From assembly GCA_029238665.1 (NCBI GenBank), contig JAQWFQ010000002.1, positions 46,868 through 110,867 of the forward strand: 64,000 nucleotides of DNA. The letters run 5' to 3'. The stretch is from Crocinitomicaceae bacterium (GTDB lineage: Bacteria; Bacteroidota; Bacteroidia; Flavobacteriales_D; Crocinitomicaceae). A program made the translations under genes and the position numbers. Below the pieces are notes generated by a model. The model was not told the origin of the DNA and made no database searches. It saw only the letters and a list, made by a program, of their open reading frames with translations. Below, one piece after another: positions 35,613 to 44,272 of the stretch; position 1 is the stretch's first letter, and every line of letters starts with the position of its first letter.

Positions 35613-37508
35613 TTATTTTTCAACGATAATTTTAACCGTTTTAGCAGTACCATTCAATACAACTTGTGCAAAATAAACACCGTTAGCGTTATTTGATAAG
35701 TCAACTGATGTTTGGTAAGATCCAGCAGCTAAATCAGTATTTTCCATGCTGTAAATAACATTTCCAACCACATCAACAACAACTAAACTCATTTCAGCAG
35801 CTACAGCTAAATCAACAACAATGTTAGAAACACCATTTGTTGGATTAGGCATTGCGCTAACGTTAAAGTTTGTCGCTTCAACATCATTCAATCCTAAAAC
35901 GTCACTTGACATTCCAGCATTTAAGATTTCACCCGTAGAAGCATCTACTAACATTCCTACAGCGTGCATGTTGTATGCTGCCCATGAAGCATTATGTGCA
36001 ATAGTATATGTATGAGAATGAGTTGATCCAGCAATTATTGAAGCAGGTAAAGAACCAGCAGCACCATTGATTTCATTGTCACCCAACGCGCGCGCTACGT
36101 GATCATGGAATACTGGACTAACAGTAGAACCACCACCAACAAAATTAAAGTTAGGCATAGAACCTGTATTTGGGAAAGCCATTGCTCCAGAAGCACCATC
36201 GTTATAATAGTTCGCTTGCCCTGCTCCAGCTACACCGTCCTCAACAAGAACCACAGCCAATCTGTAATCTCCAGACAATGAACCTACAAAATCAGCAGAA
36301 ACTGTAACCGTAACGTTTGTTCCATCGCTTGTTCCTGTAACAGAAACAGAAGCAGGAGGAACCATGTTAGCACGTGAGTTATGCATTGCTAAAAAGTCTG
36401 CAGGATTCCCTGAAACAACACGGTCAACTCCACCACCTGGGTATCCACCTGGAACGTAGTTTCCGATGTTTCCATCGTAAGAAGATACAGCCATAGCATC
36501 ACCATTGTGAACAGCTATTCCAATAAAATCAGAAGGGTTAGATAAAGACATATCTGCTAATGCAACTGCACCACGAGGGCACCATCCACACCATTCACCT
36601 GTCTTCTCTTCACCTACAGTGATTTTAGGAACAAGAGCAGACACTGCAGACACTGTTGTTTGCATACAATCGTTGTTAACAACAGCGTCTCCTGCAGCAA
36701 CAACGCAAACATCAAGGCTGTAAGCTGTTCCAGCAGCAGCATCTAATGGTGTTGTATGTGTAAAGTCGTACGTATCTCCATAGTTCAAATTAACTGGGAA
36801 TGTAGCAGAGTTTGCTCCTGAACCATCATTCCACGTTACATCAATAGAAGTAACTAAATCAGCACCTAAACTTGTTACAGTTCCTGTAATGCTTGTATTT
36901 CCAGGAAGAACAGTAGGAACAGTAGTAAGCGCTGTCATTTCCATGTCTACAGCTGGCAAAGAAACCATTTGCACATCATCAATAGCCAAACCAGATCCCC
37001 AGTCAGCATTATCATCATACGTCCATACAAAGTTTACCATTTGACCTGCATATGTGGTTATTACGTAAGATGCAGTTGCCCAACCATGATCGTTAGTAGT
37101 ACCAACACGAGTACTAGCTAGAAGACCTAAATCCGTAACTGTAGCGCCTCCATCTGTTGAGATCCCAAAGTTACCTGTTTCTCCATAGTAAAGACCTAGA
37201 GAATAATCGAAAGTAACTAAATCTGCACCAGAAGCAGGAAGAACAACAGGAGCAGAAATTAATTGCTCACTTGATTTGTCACAATTACAATTGTCATCAC
37301 TCGTTGCAATATATTGCGTATGACTAGGTACAACAAAGTATGTAGAACTAACATCTGAAGTTGTAGCATACCCTCCATCCGTAGCATTAGTAACTTGCGT
37401 CCAACCTGAAGGTAGAGCAGGAGCTGTCACTCCCTCAAAATCTTCTACCATCTGGGCAGAAGCTGAACCTACCAAAAGTAAGCTCGCACATAGTAATAGT
37501 TTTTTCAT
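35613..37508 (-). CDS. Secreted Omp28-like thioredoxin-fold protein with T9SS type A sorting domain
   Basis: This 631-residue protein has a signal peptide (MKKLLLCASLLLVGSASAQ). A lectin/MAM-like choice-of-anchor domain follows (about 25-180, containing DDNCNCDKSSEQLISAPVV), then an Ig-like beta domain. An Omp28-related thioredoxin-fold domain (about 290-490) begins VGEEKTGEWCGWCPRG. The CGWC pair (near 305-308) could be redox active. The C-terminal 85 residues (MPNPTNGVSNIVVDL, ending NGTAKTVKIIVEK) form a type A T9SS signal that would be cleaved on export. It has its own terminator, and a TATCTTTA upstream is a 7/8 -7 box. The cargo role is well supported; the biochemical function is unknown. 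Confidence 0.85.
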   Translation of the reverse strand: MKKLLLCASLLLVGSASAQMVEDFEGVTAPALPSGWTQVTNATDGGYATTSDVSSTYFVVPSHTQYIATSDDNCNCDKSSEQLISAPVVLPASGADLVTFDYSLGLYYGETGNFGISTDGGATVTDLGLLASTRVGTTNDHGWATASYVITTYAGQMVNFVWTYDDNADWGSGLAIDDVQMVSLPAVDMEMTALTTVPTVLPGNTSITGTVTSLGADLVTSIDVTWNDGSGANSATFPVNLNYGDTYDFTHTTPLDAAAGTAYSLDVCVVAAGDAVVNNDCMQTTVSAVSALVPKITVGEEKTGEWCGWCPRGAVALADMSLSNPSDFIGIAVHNGDAMAVSSYDGNIGNYVPGGYPGGGVDRVVSGNPADFLAMHNSRANMVPPASVSVTGTSDGTNVTVTVSADFVGSLSGDYRLAVVLVEDGVAGAGQANYYNDGASGAMAFPNTGSMPNFNFVGGGSTVSPVFHDHVARALGDNEINGAAGSLPASIIAGSTHSHTYTIAHNASWAAYNMHAVGMLVDASTGEILNAGMSSDVLGLNDVEATNFNVSAMPNPTNGVSNIVVDLAVAAEMSLVVVDVVGNVIYSMENTDLAAGSYQTSVDLSNNANGVYFAQVVLNGTAKTVKIIVEK

Positions 37509-37691
37509 AGTTCAATTATTTAATTGTTATTTAAAGTAACTCTAAAGATACGCTCTTAATCCTAGGAAACCAAATGATGCACGCTGTCGGTAATTAAAAA
37601 ACAACACGCATTCTTGTAAAGCTAACCTTAACGACTTAGTTTTTATTGCAAAAACAAGTCTGTGTTAAAATCAAAAAATTGAGGCCTAAAA

Positions 37692-37721
37692 AAAGCGTTA
37701 ACCCGTTAAGATTAACGCTTT
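37692..37721 (-). terminator. Intrinsic terminator of hemD
   Basis: A 10-base perfect stem (AAAGCGTTAA/TTAACGCTTT) with a ten-base loop is followed on the minus strand by a T run, 17 bases after the hemD stop. The 230-base gap up to 37739 holds nothing else I can support. Confidence 0.8.
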
Positions 37722-37738
37722 ACTGTCAAAATAATTGA

Positions 37739-38491
37739 CTATGAGTTTACCTTTAATTGTTCTTTAACATAGTTCTCAATAGCTCCTGTCATTGAAGGGG
37801 CGTTTGGCTGAGGTGCATGTAACCCAAGTTTCAGGTTGTTTTTAATAATTGCACTTGCAGTTGTAGGCCCAAAGGCTGCTATAACCGTTGAATTTTGCTT
37901 AAAGTCAGGGTAGTTTTTCAACAAAGACTCTATTCCTCCTGGGCTATAAAAAACCAGCATGTCAAAATACACATTTTCCAAATCAGATAAGTCAGAGGCA
38001 ACCGTTCTATATAAAACTGCTTTCGTAAAATTAATTCCATTTGAACTTAGTGTTGATGGAATTTTATCTCTTAAAATGTTTGTACACGGCAATAAAAATT
38101 CATCTTTCTTATGCTTCTTTAAAAGATCAACCAAATCTACAATTGTCTGTTTCCCAAAAAATATTTTTCTTTTTCGGTAAGCAACGTACTTTTGCAAATA
38201 ATAAGCTACTGCCTCAGAAATACAGAAATACTTCATACTGTCAGGAACTTCAAACCTCATTTCTTTAGCAATTCTAAAGTAATGATCTACAGCTGTTTTT
38301 GATGTCAGAATTACTGCAGTATGCTCATTTAAATCTACTTTTTGAGTTCTAAACTCCTGAGCACCTATACCTTCAACATGAATGAATGATCTAAATTCTA
38401 TTTTAAGATCGTATTTCTCTGCTAAATCAAAATAAGGTGATTTATCGCCTTCTGGTTTAGGTTGTGAAACCAATATTGTTTTAATAGCCAT
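37739..38491 (-). CDS. hemD: Uroporphyrinogen-III synthase (HemD) family protein
   Basis: This 250-residue protein would cyclise hydroxymethylbilane to uroporphyrinogen III in haem and sirohaem synthesis. It shows the two-lobed HemD pattern: TILVSQPKPEGDKSPYFDLAEKYDLKIEFRSFIHV at the start, VILTSKTAVDHYF, then the second lobe with VLYRTVASDLSD, MLVFYSPGGIESLLKNYPDF, and AFGPTTASAIIKNNLKLGLHAPQPNAPSM. The last segment is the conserved C-terminal motif of the family. HemD sequences are very divergent. In Bacteroidota this branch sits beside a DUF4271 gene, as here. The Met chosen gives the family-typical start. Confidence 0.85.
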   Translation of the reverse strand: MAIKTILVSQPKPEGDKSPYFDLAEKYDLKIEFRSFIHVEGIGAQEFRTQKVDLNEHTAVILTSKTAVDHYFRIAKEMRFEVPDSMKYFCISEAVAYYLQKYVAYRKRKIFFGKQTIVDLVDLLKKHKKDEFLLPCTNILRDKIPSTLSSNGINFTKAVLYRTVASDLSDLENVYFDMLVFYSPGGIESLLKNYPDFKQNSTVIAAFGPTTASAIIKNNLKLGLHAPQPNAPSMTGAIENYVKEQLKVNS

Positions 38492-38522
38492 GTATATTTT
38501 CGCTTTTAATAACCCTCTATTT

Positions 38523-39221
38523 TCAATCAAATTCACCAACTACAACATAATAAGCTATGCTAATTGGCAGGATTTCGAGGGTGCAAAAATACAAAATTAT
38601 ATAATAATATGAAACTCCCTGACGATATACTACTGATATACTTTTAGATAGCCTTAAAATAGATTCTAGAACAAAGGCTCCTAGTGTCATTTTAATTAGC
38701 AAGGTTTGATCAAACGAGTTTAACACCCACAGCAACGATATTACGAAATAAAAAATCCCTAAAAACTGTGCTCCGACCAACTTCATGATTACGGGTTCAA
38801 CAAAAACATTTTTTTCTCCTGTAATTAAAACTGTCAAAAACATGCCCCCTATACTCCAGGCAAGGACAGCTATAGGTGCAACCATAGACAGCTCTACCTC
38901 GTAATCACTGTGAACTGTCGGTAGGCCAACGATAATTAACAATACCGTAGATGTTGCAACCAAATAGTTCAGAATCAAAATAAGTGTGTCTGTTTTGTTT
39001 ACGGGATAGGCTTCTCGCGTGTATGCCCTTAGTCCTTTTGTCTTGGTTAATGACATTAGCATTGTGAAATAAACATCCGTTTTAATCAACTTAGCAAGCG
39101 CAATTAACACAAATGAAGTAAACAGCCCTATACCAATAACCATCGTTATCGGATGGTCTCTCAGTGTTAATTCCGTCGGAATTACGCTTAATATACGATG
39201 TAAACTAATAGGGAAATTCAT
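38523..39221 (-). CDS. DUF4271 membrane protein
   Basis: This 232-residue protein has about six hydrophobic segments (near 27-45, 83-102, 112-132, 150-170, 178-195 and 205-225) and the conserved MSLTKTKGLRAYTREAYPVNKTDTLILILNYL stretch of DUF4271. Function is unknown. Its regular neighbourhood with hemD suggests a role linked to haem supply or envelope function, but this is inference from position. It lies 31 bases upstream of the hemD start on the same strand. A TATCTTCG sequence upstream is a 7/8 match to the -7 box. Confidence 0.8.
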   Translation of the reverse strand: MNFPISLHRILSVIPTELTLRDHPITMVIGIGLFTSFVLIALAKLIKTDVYFTMLMSLTKTKGLRAYTREAYPVNKTDTLILILNYLVATSTVLLIIVGLPTVHSDYEVELSMVAPIAVLAWSIGGMFLTVLITGEKNVFVEPVIMKLVGAQFLGIFYFVISLLWVLNSFDQTLLIKMTLGAFVLESILRLSKSISVVYRQGVSYYYIILYFCTLEILPISIAYYVVVGEFD

Positions 39222-39301
39222 TCTATTCTTCTTCGAACCCCGAAGATAAGAAAGATATTTTCTGAAATTGAAAAAAATCTAACACAGACAAAAAATATCA
39301 T

Positions 39302-39309
39302 TAAATTTG
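39302..39309 (+). promoter_or_regulatory. Bacteroidota -7 promoter box for the acyl-CoA dehydrogenase gene
   Basis: TAAATTTG is an exact TAnnTTTG match 26 bases before the start codon. No -33 TTTG lies at the standard distance. Confidence 0.45.
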
Positions 39310-39335
39310 TCACTCTTAAATGACATTTATAAAAT

Positions 39336-40529
39336 ATGAAAACTGATTTATACACACATCCAGATTATTTTAATATGGATGATTTACTTTCTGAAGAGCA
39401 CAAGCTAGTTCGTGATGCGGCAAGAGCATGGGTAAAAAAGGAAGTTTCTCCGATTATTGATGATCACTATGAGAATGCGACATTTCCAAATGAAATTGTA
39501 CCAGGCTTAGGAGAAATTGGTGGTTTTGGCCCTTATATTCCAGAAGAATATGGAGGTCCTGGGCTAGATCAAATTTCTTATGGTTTAATCATGCAAGAGC
39601 TTGAGCGATGTGATTCGGGGTTACGATCAACTGCATCTGTTCAAAGTTCATTGGTTATGTATCCAATCTGGAAATACGGTACTGAGGAGCAAAAGCAAAA
39701 ATATTTACCAAAATTAGCTACGGGTGAAATGATTGGTTGTTTTGGGTTGACAGAGCCTGATCACGGATCAAACCCAAGTGGAATGCTTTCTAATTTTAAG
39801 GATGCTGGAGATCATGTTATTCTTAATGGTTCCAAAATGTGGATTTCAAATGCACCATTTGCTGACATTGCTGTTGTTTGGGCAAAAGATGAAAGCGGAA
39901 GAATTCACGGGTTAGTTGTTGAGCGTGGTATGGAAGGTTTTTCAACACCAGAAATGCACGGAAAACTTTCACTTAGAGCATCTGCTACTGGTGAGTTAAT
40001 CTTTGTGGATGTTAAGGTTCCTAAAGCCAACATACTTCCTGGGAGATCTGGACTAGGTGCGCCATTATCATGTTTAGACTCTGCTCGTTTTGGTATTGCT
40101 TGGGGTGCTCTTGGAGCGGCCATGGATTGCTACGATCAAGCATTAAGATACTCGAAAGAAAGAACGCAATTTGGAAATCCAATTGGTGGGTTTCAATTGA
40201 TTCAAAAGAAATTGGCTGAGATGATTACTGAAATCACAAAGGCGCAATTGTTGACGTTCAGATTGGGGCAACTAAGAAATGAAGGAAAAGCAACTTCAGC
40301 TCAAATTTCAATGGCGAAAAGAAATAACTGTGAAATTGCGCTCAATATTGCACGAGAAGCACGTCAAATTCATGGAGCAATGGGTATTACTAGTGAATAT
40401 TCAATTATGCGACACATGGCAAATCTTGAATCTGTAATTACTTATGAGGGTACGCATGATATCCACCTATTAATTACAGGGATGGATGTTACAGGTATAC
40501 CTGCATTTACAAGAGAGCCTGTAAAATAA
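39336..40529 (+). CDS. gcdH: Acyl-CoA dehydrogenase, glutaryl-CoA dehydrogenase type
   Basis: This 397-residue FAD flavoenzyme has the expected acyl-CoA dehydrogenase layout. Signature motifs are LRSTASVQSSLVMYPIWKYG with Arg97, FGLTEPDHGSNPSGM in the FAD-binding middle domain, ERTQFGNPIGGFQLIQKKLAEM, and TYEGTHDIHLLI with the catalytic base Glu371. In glutaryl-CoA dehydrogenase the Arg at the Arg97 position binds the distal carboxylate of the substrate, supporting oxidative decarboxylation of glutaryl-CoA to crotonyl-CoA in lysine/tryptophan breakdown. The gene is monocistronic and ends at a bidirectional terminator shared with the convergent Lrp gene. Confidence 0.9.
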   Translation: MKTDLYTHPDYFNMDDLLSEEHKLVRDAARAWVKKEVSPIIDDHYENATFPNEIVPGLGEIGGFGPYIPEEYGGPGLDQISYGLIMQELERCDSGLRSTASVQSSLVMYPIWKYGTEEQKQKYLPKLATGEMIGCFGLTEPDHGSNPSGMLSNFKDAGDHVILNGSKMWISNAPFADIAVVWAKDESGRIHGLVVERGMEGFSTPEMHGKLSLRASATGELIFVDVKVPKANILPGRSGLGAPLSCLDSARFGIAWGALGAAMDCYDQALRYSKERTQFGNPIGGFQLIQKKLAEMITEITKAQLLTFRLGQLRNEGKATSAQISMAKRNNCEIALNIAREARQIHGAMGITSEYSIMRHMANLESVITYEGTHDIHLLITGMDVTGIPAFTREPVK

Positions 40530-40548
40530 AACTACTTTTATAGTTATT

Positions 40549-40580
40549 AAAAAGGGGGGGCTAATGCCTCCCTTTTTTTA
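40549..40580. terminator. Bidirectional terminator between the dehydrogenase and Lrp-type genes
   Basis: An A run, a G-rich arm, CTAATG and a C-rich arm with a T run form an imperfect hairpin that works on both strands. It overlaps the stop codon of the Lrp-type gene. Confidence 0.75.
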
Positions 40581-41024
40581 TTCCTTAATAGCGCTCATTA
40601 CAAAAGAGCTCTGAACATTCATAATACTTGGAACCGTAGCCAAACGTTGCTTTAAAAAAGCTTCGTACTCACTCATGTCCGACACCTCTATTAGCAACGC
40701 ATAATCATGATCTCCTGCAATATGATAGCAGGTTGAAACCTCCTCAAAACTAACTACCATTTTCTCAAAACTTTCCAGCAAGTCAAGACTATGCCCCTTT
40801 AGTGATACTTGGCAAAATACTTGGAGCCCCTTTCCAATAAGCTTTTTATTTAAACACGTTGTATAACCGGTAATAACACCTGATCGTTCCAATCTTTTAA
40901 TGCGTTCGTATGTTGGGGTTACTGTTAACCCAACTTGCAGTGCAATTTCTTTGGTTCCAACTTTAGAGTTCTCTTTAAGAATTTCTAAAATTGCCGTGTC
41001 AATACTGTCTAGTTTATTTTCCAT
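40578..41024 (-). CDS. Lrp/AsnC-family transcriptional regulator
   Basis: This 148-residue protein has an N-terminal winged HTH (residues 5-55: LDSIDTAILEILKENSKVGTKEIALQVGLTVTPTYERIKRLE) and a C-terminal RAM/AsnC ligand domain with HIAGDHDYALLIEVSDMSEYEAFL. Such proteins bind amino acids and form octamers wrapping DNA. It is divergent from a PLP trans-sulfuration gene. A dyad lies in the intervening 143 bases, so control of that gene and autoregulation are likely. Its own -7 box, TACTTTTG, lies 33 bases upstream. The ligand is unknown; methionine or a related amino acid is a reasonable guess from the neighbour. Confidence 0.92.
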   Translation of the reverse strand: MENKLDSIDTAILEILKENSKVGTKEIALQVGLTVTPTYERIKRLERSGVITGYTTCLNKKLIGKGLQVFCQVSLKGHSLDLLESFEKMVVSFEEVSTCYHIAGDHDYALLIEVSDMSEYEAFLKQRLATVPSIMNVQSSFVMSAIKE

Positions 41025-41057
41025 AGAAAATTATTCTGTTTTAAGACTCAATTGAAT

Positions 41058-41065
41058 CAAAAGTA
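41058..41065 (-). promoter_or_regulatory. -7 promoter box of the Lrp-type gene
   Basis: On the minus strand this reads TACTTTTG, an exact TAnnTTTG match 33 bases upstream of the regulator start. The -33 region lies close to the dyad operator. Confidence 0.45.
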
Positions 41066-41102
41066 AGACTTTTAGCAGTGACAAGAATCCAGTTTATAGA
41101 TT

Positions 41103-41125
41103 TATATTCTGCTATATAGAATATA
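41103..41125. promoter_or_regulatory. Candidate Lrp/AsnC operator dyad
   Basis: TATATTCT and AGAATATA form perfect 8-base inverted arms around a seven-base centre. The length and symmetry suit an Lrp-type dimer. It lies where the -33 element of the divergent PLP enzyme gene should be, if TACGTTTA at 41140-41147 is the -7 box. The regulator gene begins only 78 bases away. Confidence 0.5.
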
Positions 41126-41167
41126 TACAGATATTTCCGTACGTTTAACCAAAAAAACACAGTTATT

Positions 41168-42424
41168 ATGGATTATTCAAGTATGAGGCCAGAAAGTTTA
41201 ATGATGAGCTATGGCTACAAGCCATCATTATCAGAAGGAGCAATTAAGTGTCCAATATTTCAGACATCTACATTTGTATTTAACAACGCAATGCAAGGGA
41301 AGCGCTTCTTTGAAGTGGCTTATGGTTTGCGTGAACAAGAAGAAGGTGAAGAAATGGGGCTTATTTACAGTAGACTGAATAATCCTGATTTAGAGATCTT
41401 AGAAAATAGGCTTTGTCTTTGGGATGGCGCAGAGGACTGTGCAGTTTTTGAAAGTGGCATGTCAGCTATTTCAACAGCCATGATGGAGTTTATGGAGCCA
41501 GGTGACTTACTTTTATATAGCAAACCTGTTTATGGTGGAACAGATCACTTCATTAATCACTTTCTAAAAAAACTAAACATTCAAGCTGTTGGTTTTATGG
41601 CAGGTGAAACAAAAGAAGAAATTATTGCAAAAATCAATGCGAGTGGTCGTGCTGATAAATTGGCAATGATCCATATTGAAACACCTGCAAACCCAACAAA
41701 CGCAGTTATTGATATTGATATGTGTGCTGAAATTAAGGCACACTTTGCAACCGAAGAAAAAACAGCTGTTTTTTCAGTTGACAATACGTATATGGGGCCA
41801 CTATGGCAACACCCTCTACAACATGGAGCTGACTTAGTGTTGTATTCTGCAACAAAATACATTGGAGGACACTCAGATGTAATTGCTGGAGCATGCCTTG
41901 GTTCTAAAGAACTTATGGGTCGTGTAAAAGGGCTAAGAACCTTTTTAGGAAACATGGCAGGACCGTGGACAGGCTGGTTATTAATGCGAAGCTTGGAAAC
42001 ACTAAAAGTTCGAATGGATCAACAAGCAACAAACGCTATACATGTAGCAAAGTTCTTGAACAACCACCCAATGGTTGAAGAAGTCTACTACTTAGGAAAT
42101 ACAGCTAAGCACGGAACAGATGCTGAAAAAGCAATCATTAAGAAACAATACCTTTCTTATGGTGCCATGATTTCATTCGACATAAAAGGAGGTGAAAAAG
42201 AAGCGTTTGCCTTTTTAGACAATTTGAAACTAATCAAGCTTGCCGTTTCTTTAGGTGGAACTGAAAGTTTGGCTGAACATCCAGAAACAATGACACATGC
42301 AGACGTTGACCCAGCAGAGAAGAAATCAATGCACATCACAGAGCAACTTGTTCGTTTGTCTATTGGGGTCGAAAACTACAATGACTTAATTTCAGATGTT
42401 TCACAAGCATTTGACGCGATTTAA
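41168..42424 (+). CDS. PLP-dependent trans-sulfuration enzyme (cystathionine gamma-synthase/lyase family)
   Basis: This 418-residue protein has the Cys/Met metabolism PLP fold. Landmarks are the N-terminal YGYKPSLSEGAIKCPIFQTSTFVF, YSRLNNPDLEILENRL, ESGMSAISTAMM, HIETPANPT, SVDNTYMGPLWQHPLQHGADLVLYSATKYIGGHSD with the PLP Schiff-base Lys230, and the C-terminal LVRLSIGVEN. The loop that holds an essential Cys in methionine gamma-lyase (YGCT) is YGGT here. That argues for a cystathionine synthase/lyase-type activity over a canonical methionine gamma-lyase, though substrate cannot be fixed. Control by the divergent Lrp-type protein is likely. It ends at a strong terminator. Confidence 0.85.
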   Translation: MDYSSMRPESLMMSYGYKPSLSEGAIKCPIFQTSTFVFNNAMQGKRFFEVAYGLREQEEGEEMGLIYSRLNNPDLEILENRLCLWDGAEDCAVFESGMSAISTAMMEFMEPGDLLLYSKPVYGGTDHFINHFLKKLNIQAVGFMAGETKEEIIAKINASGRADKLAMIHIETPANPTNAVIDIDMCAEIKAHFATEEKTAVFSVDNTYMGPLWQHPLQHGADLVLYSATKYIGGHSDVIAGACLGSKELMGRVKGLRTFLGNMAGPWTGWLLMRSLETLKVRMDQQATNAIHVAKFLNNHPMVEEVYYLGNTAKHGTDAEKAIIKKQYLSYGAMISFDIKGGEKEAFAFLDNLKLIKLAVSLGGTESLAEHPETMTHADVDPAEKKSMHITEQLVRLSIGVENYNDLISDVSQAFDAI

Positions 42425-42446
42425 CAAACGTCAATCTAACACAATG

Positions 42447-42471
42447 AAAAGGGAGCAATTAGCTCCCTTTT
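42447..42471. terminator. Intrinsic terminator between the PLP enzyme and recJ
   Basis: A perfect 10-base stem (AAAAGGGAGC/GCTCCCTTTT) with a five-base loop is followed by TTT on the plus strand. The A run on the other side lets it serve the convergent recJ too; its stop is two bases away. Confidence 0.85.
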
Positions 42472-42472
42472 T

Positions 42473-44197
42473 TTATAATGTCCCTCTTATATCTTTTATA
42501 TTCAACTGTAGTGTTTCCCGATCTTTCCACTTATTAATTTCAAGGGTATACACGATATCAAAAGGCATTCCAGAAGCCACTAAGTCTAGTTTATCCCCTA
42601 AATTAAATCCGATACCTTCAATAACAACATCCGATGTAGGCTGAGTCATTGACAACTTTAAATGCACATCCTTTAATGTACGAACAGCTGTAGAATATAC
42701 GTTTTTAGATAAGAAAACAGGCTTCATGTTTCCGGGTCCATGAGGTTCAAACTGGCGTAAAATACGTTTCAACTGTGGTATTTTCATCCGGTTTTCATCC
42801 GGCTTGAAAATCTCATTAAAACCCAATTCAAGATCTACGTCTTGCTCTTCTATCAACATTTCTTTTGTAATTGTTTTTGCCGAAACCTCTTCAAACTTCA
42901 CCTTAAAAGCTTCAATATTTTCAGGCTTCATGGTTAGGCCAGCAGCAAACTTATGTCCTCCAAACTGCTCTAAAAGATCTGAACATTCACTAATAGCATT
43001 ATAGACATTAAAGTCTTTAATTGACCGAGCAGAACCGGTAACCAAACCATTTGATTCTGTTAAAACAATGGTTGGTTTGTAATGTTTCTCAATAATTCGC
43101 GAAGCAACAATCCCAACAACCCCTTTGTGCCAACTATCTTTAAACACAACATTGGTAACAGCGTGTTTTGAATGCTCTTCATTTTCTAGTATCTCCAAAG
43201 CTTCAGCAGTTATTTCAGCATCCAATTGGCGTCGCTCAAGATTATCGTTGTTTATTTCCGTAGCCAAATCATTAATTTCCTCGGTATCATTAGACACCAT
43301 TAATTCAACCGCATGTCTTCCAGACCTTAAACGACCTGCCGCATTAATTCTAGGAGCAATTGAAAAAATAACATCCGTTAATGTTACTGGAAACTGCTTG
43401 TTGGCCAACTTTAACAATTCTTTAAAAGCAACTCTTGGGTTCTTATTTAACAGTTCCATTCCATGAAAGCATAATACGCGATTTTCGCCAACTACGGGAA
43501 CAATATCTGCCCCAATACTTATTGCTAAAAAGTCGAGTAACTCAAATAGCTTATTATAGGACCATCCGTTATGATCACATAAACCCTGAAGTAATTTAAA
43601 CCCTACCCCACAACCCGATAGCTCATCAAATGGATAGTTGCAATCAATTCGCTTAGGATCCAATACTAGTGCGTCGGGTAGTTTTTCTCCTGGAGTATGA
43701 TGATCGCAAACAATGAAATCAATCCCCAGTGACCGAGCATGTGCAATTTCATCCAATGACTTTATTCCACAGTCCAACGAAATGATTAAATCAACACCGT
43801 GTTTTTTAGCAAAATCAATTCCTAGAATACTTAGCCCATATCCTTCTTTATACCGATCGGGAATGTAAAAATCTATGGGTAAGGTATCTTTTAAAAAGGT
43901 GTACATTAACGCAACAGCAGTTGTCCCGTCTACATCATAATCACCAAACAGCAACACTTTCTGACCCTCATCAATCGCCTCTTGTAAACGGTCGACAGCC
44001 TGCTCCATGTCTTGCATTAAAAATGGGTCGTGCAACTGTTCTAACTTTGGTCTAAAAAACCCTTCTGCTTCAGGAAAATTTTGAATGTTTCTCTGTAAAA
44101 GCAATTCCGCTACAAGTGGCGTTACTTTTAATTCTGAACGAAACTCATCAACAGTTTGACGCGCTATTGGCGTTTTAACTTGCCACTTTTTTTGCAT
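42473..44197 (-). CDS. recJ: Single-stranded-DNA-specific exonuclease RecJ
   Basis: This 574-residue 5'-3' exonuclease of the DHH phosphoesterase family acts in recombination and mismatch repair. Motifs seen are VLLFGDYDVDGTTAVALMY (motif I, near 75), LIISLDCGIKS, FIVCDHHTPGEKLP (the DHH), LSGCGVGFKLLQ and, in the DHHA1 domain, GGHKFAAGLTMK, which binds the DNA/nucleotide. A C-terminal OB-fold with PVFLSKNVY follows. The length is typical. It starts 75 bases after the helicase gene, which lies upstream on the same strand. Mn2+/Mg2+ binding by the Asp and His residues is expected. Confidence 0.96.
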   Translation of the reverse strand: MQKKWQVKTPIARQTVDEFRSELKVTPLVAELLLQRNIQNFPEAEGFFRPKLEQLHDPFLMQDMEQAVDRLQEAIDEGQKVLLFGDYDVDGTTAVALMYTFLKDTLPIDFYIPDRYKEGYGLSILGIDFAKKHGVDLIISLDCGIKSLDEIAHARSLGIDFIVCDHHTPGEKLPDALVLDPKRIDCNYPFDELSGCGVGFKLLQGLCDHNGWSYNKLFELLDFLAISIGADIVPVVGENRVLCFHGMELLNKNPRVAFKELLKLANKQFPVTLTDVIFSIAPRINAAGRLRSGRHAVELMVSNDTEEINDLATEINNDNLERRQLDAEITAEALEILENEEHSKHAVTNVVFKDSWHKGVVGIVASRIIEKHYKPTIVLTESNGLVTGSARSIKDFNVYNAISECSDLLEQFGGHKFAAGLTMKPENIEAFKVKFEEVSAKTITKEMLIEEQDVDLELGFNEIFKPDENRMKIPQLKRILRQFEPHGPGNMKPVFLSKNVYSTAVRTLKDVHLKLSMTQPTSDVVIEGIGFNLGDKLDLVASGMPFDIVYTLEINKWKDRETLQLNIKDIRGTL

Positions 44198-44272
44198 GTT
44201 TACTTCTTTGGTCGGTTGGTAATGTTAGAACTCAAGGTTCTTTCTATAATTAAGTTATGAATAATTATTTGC

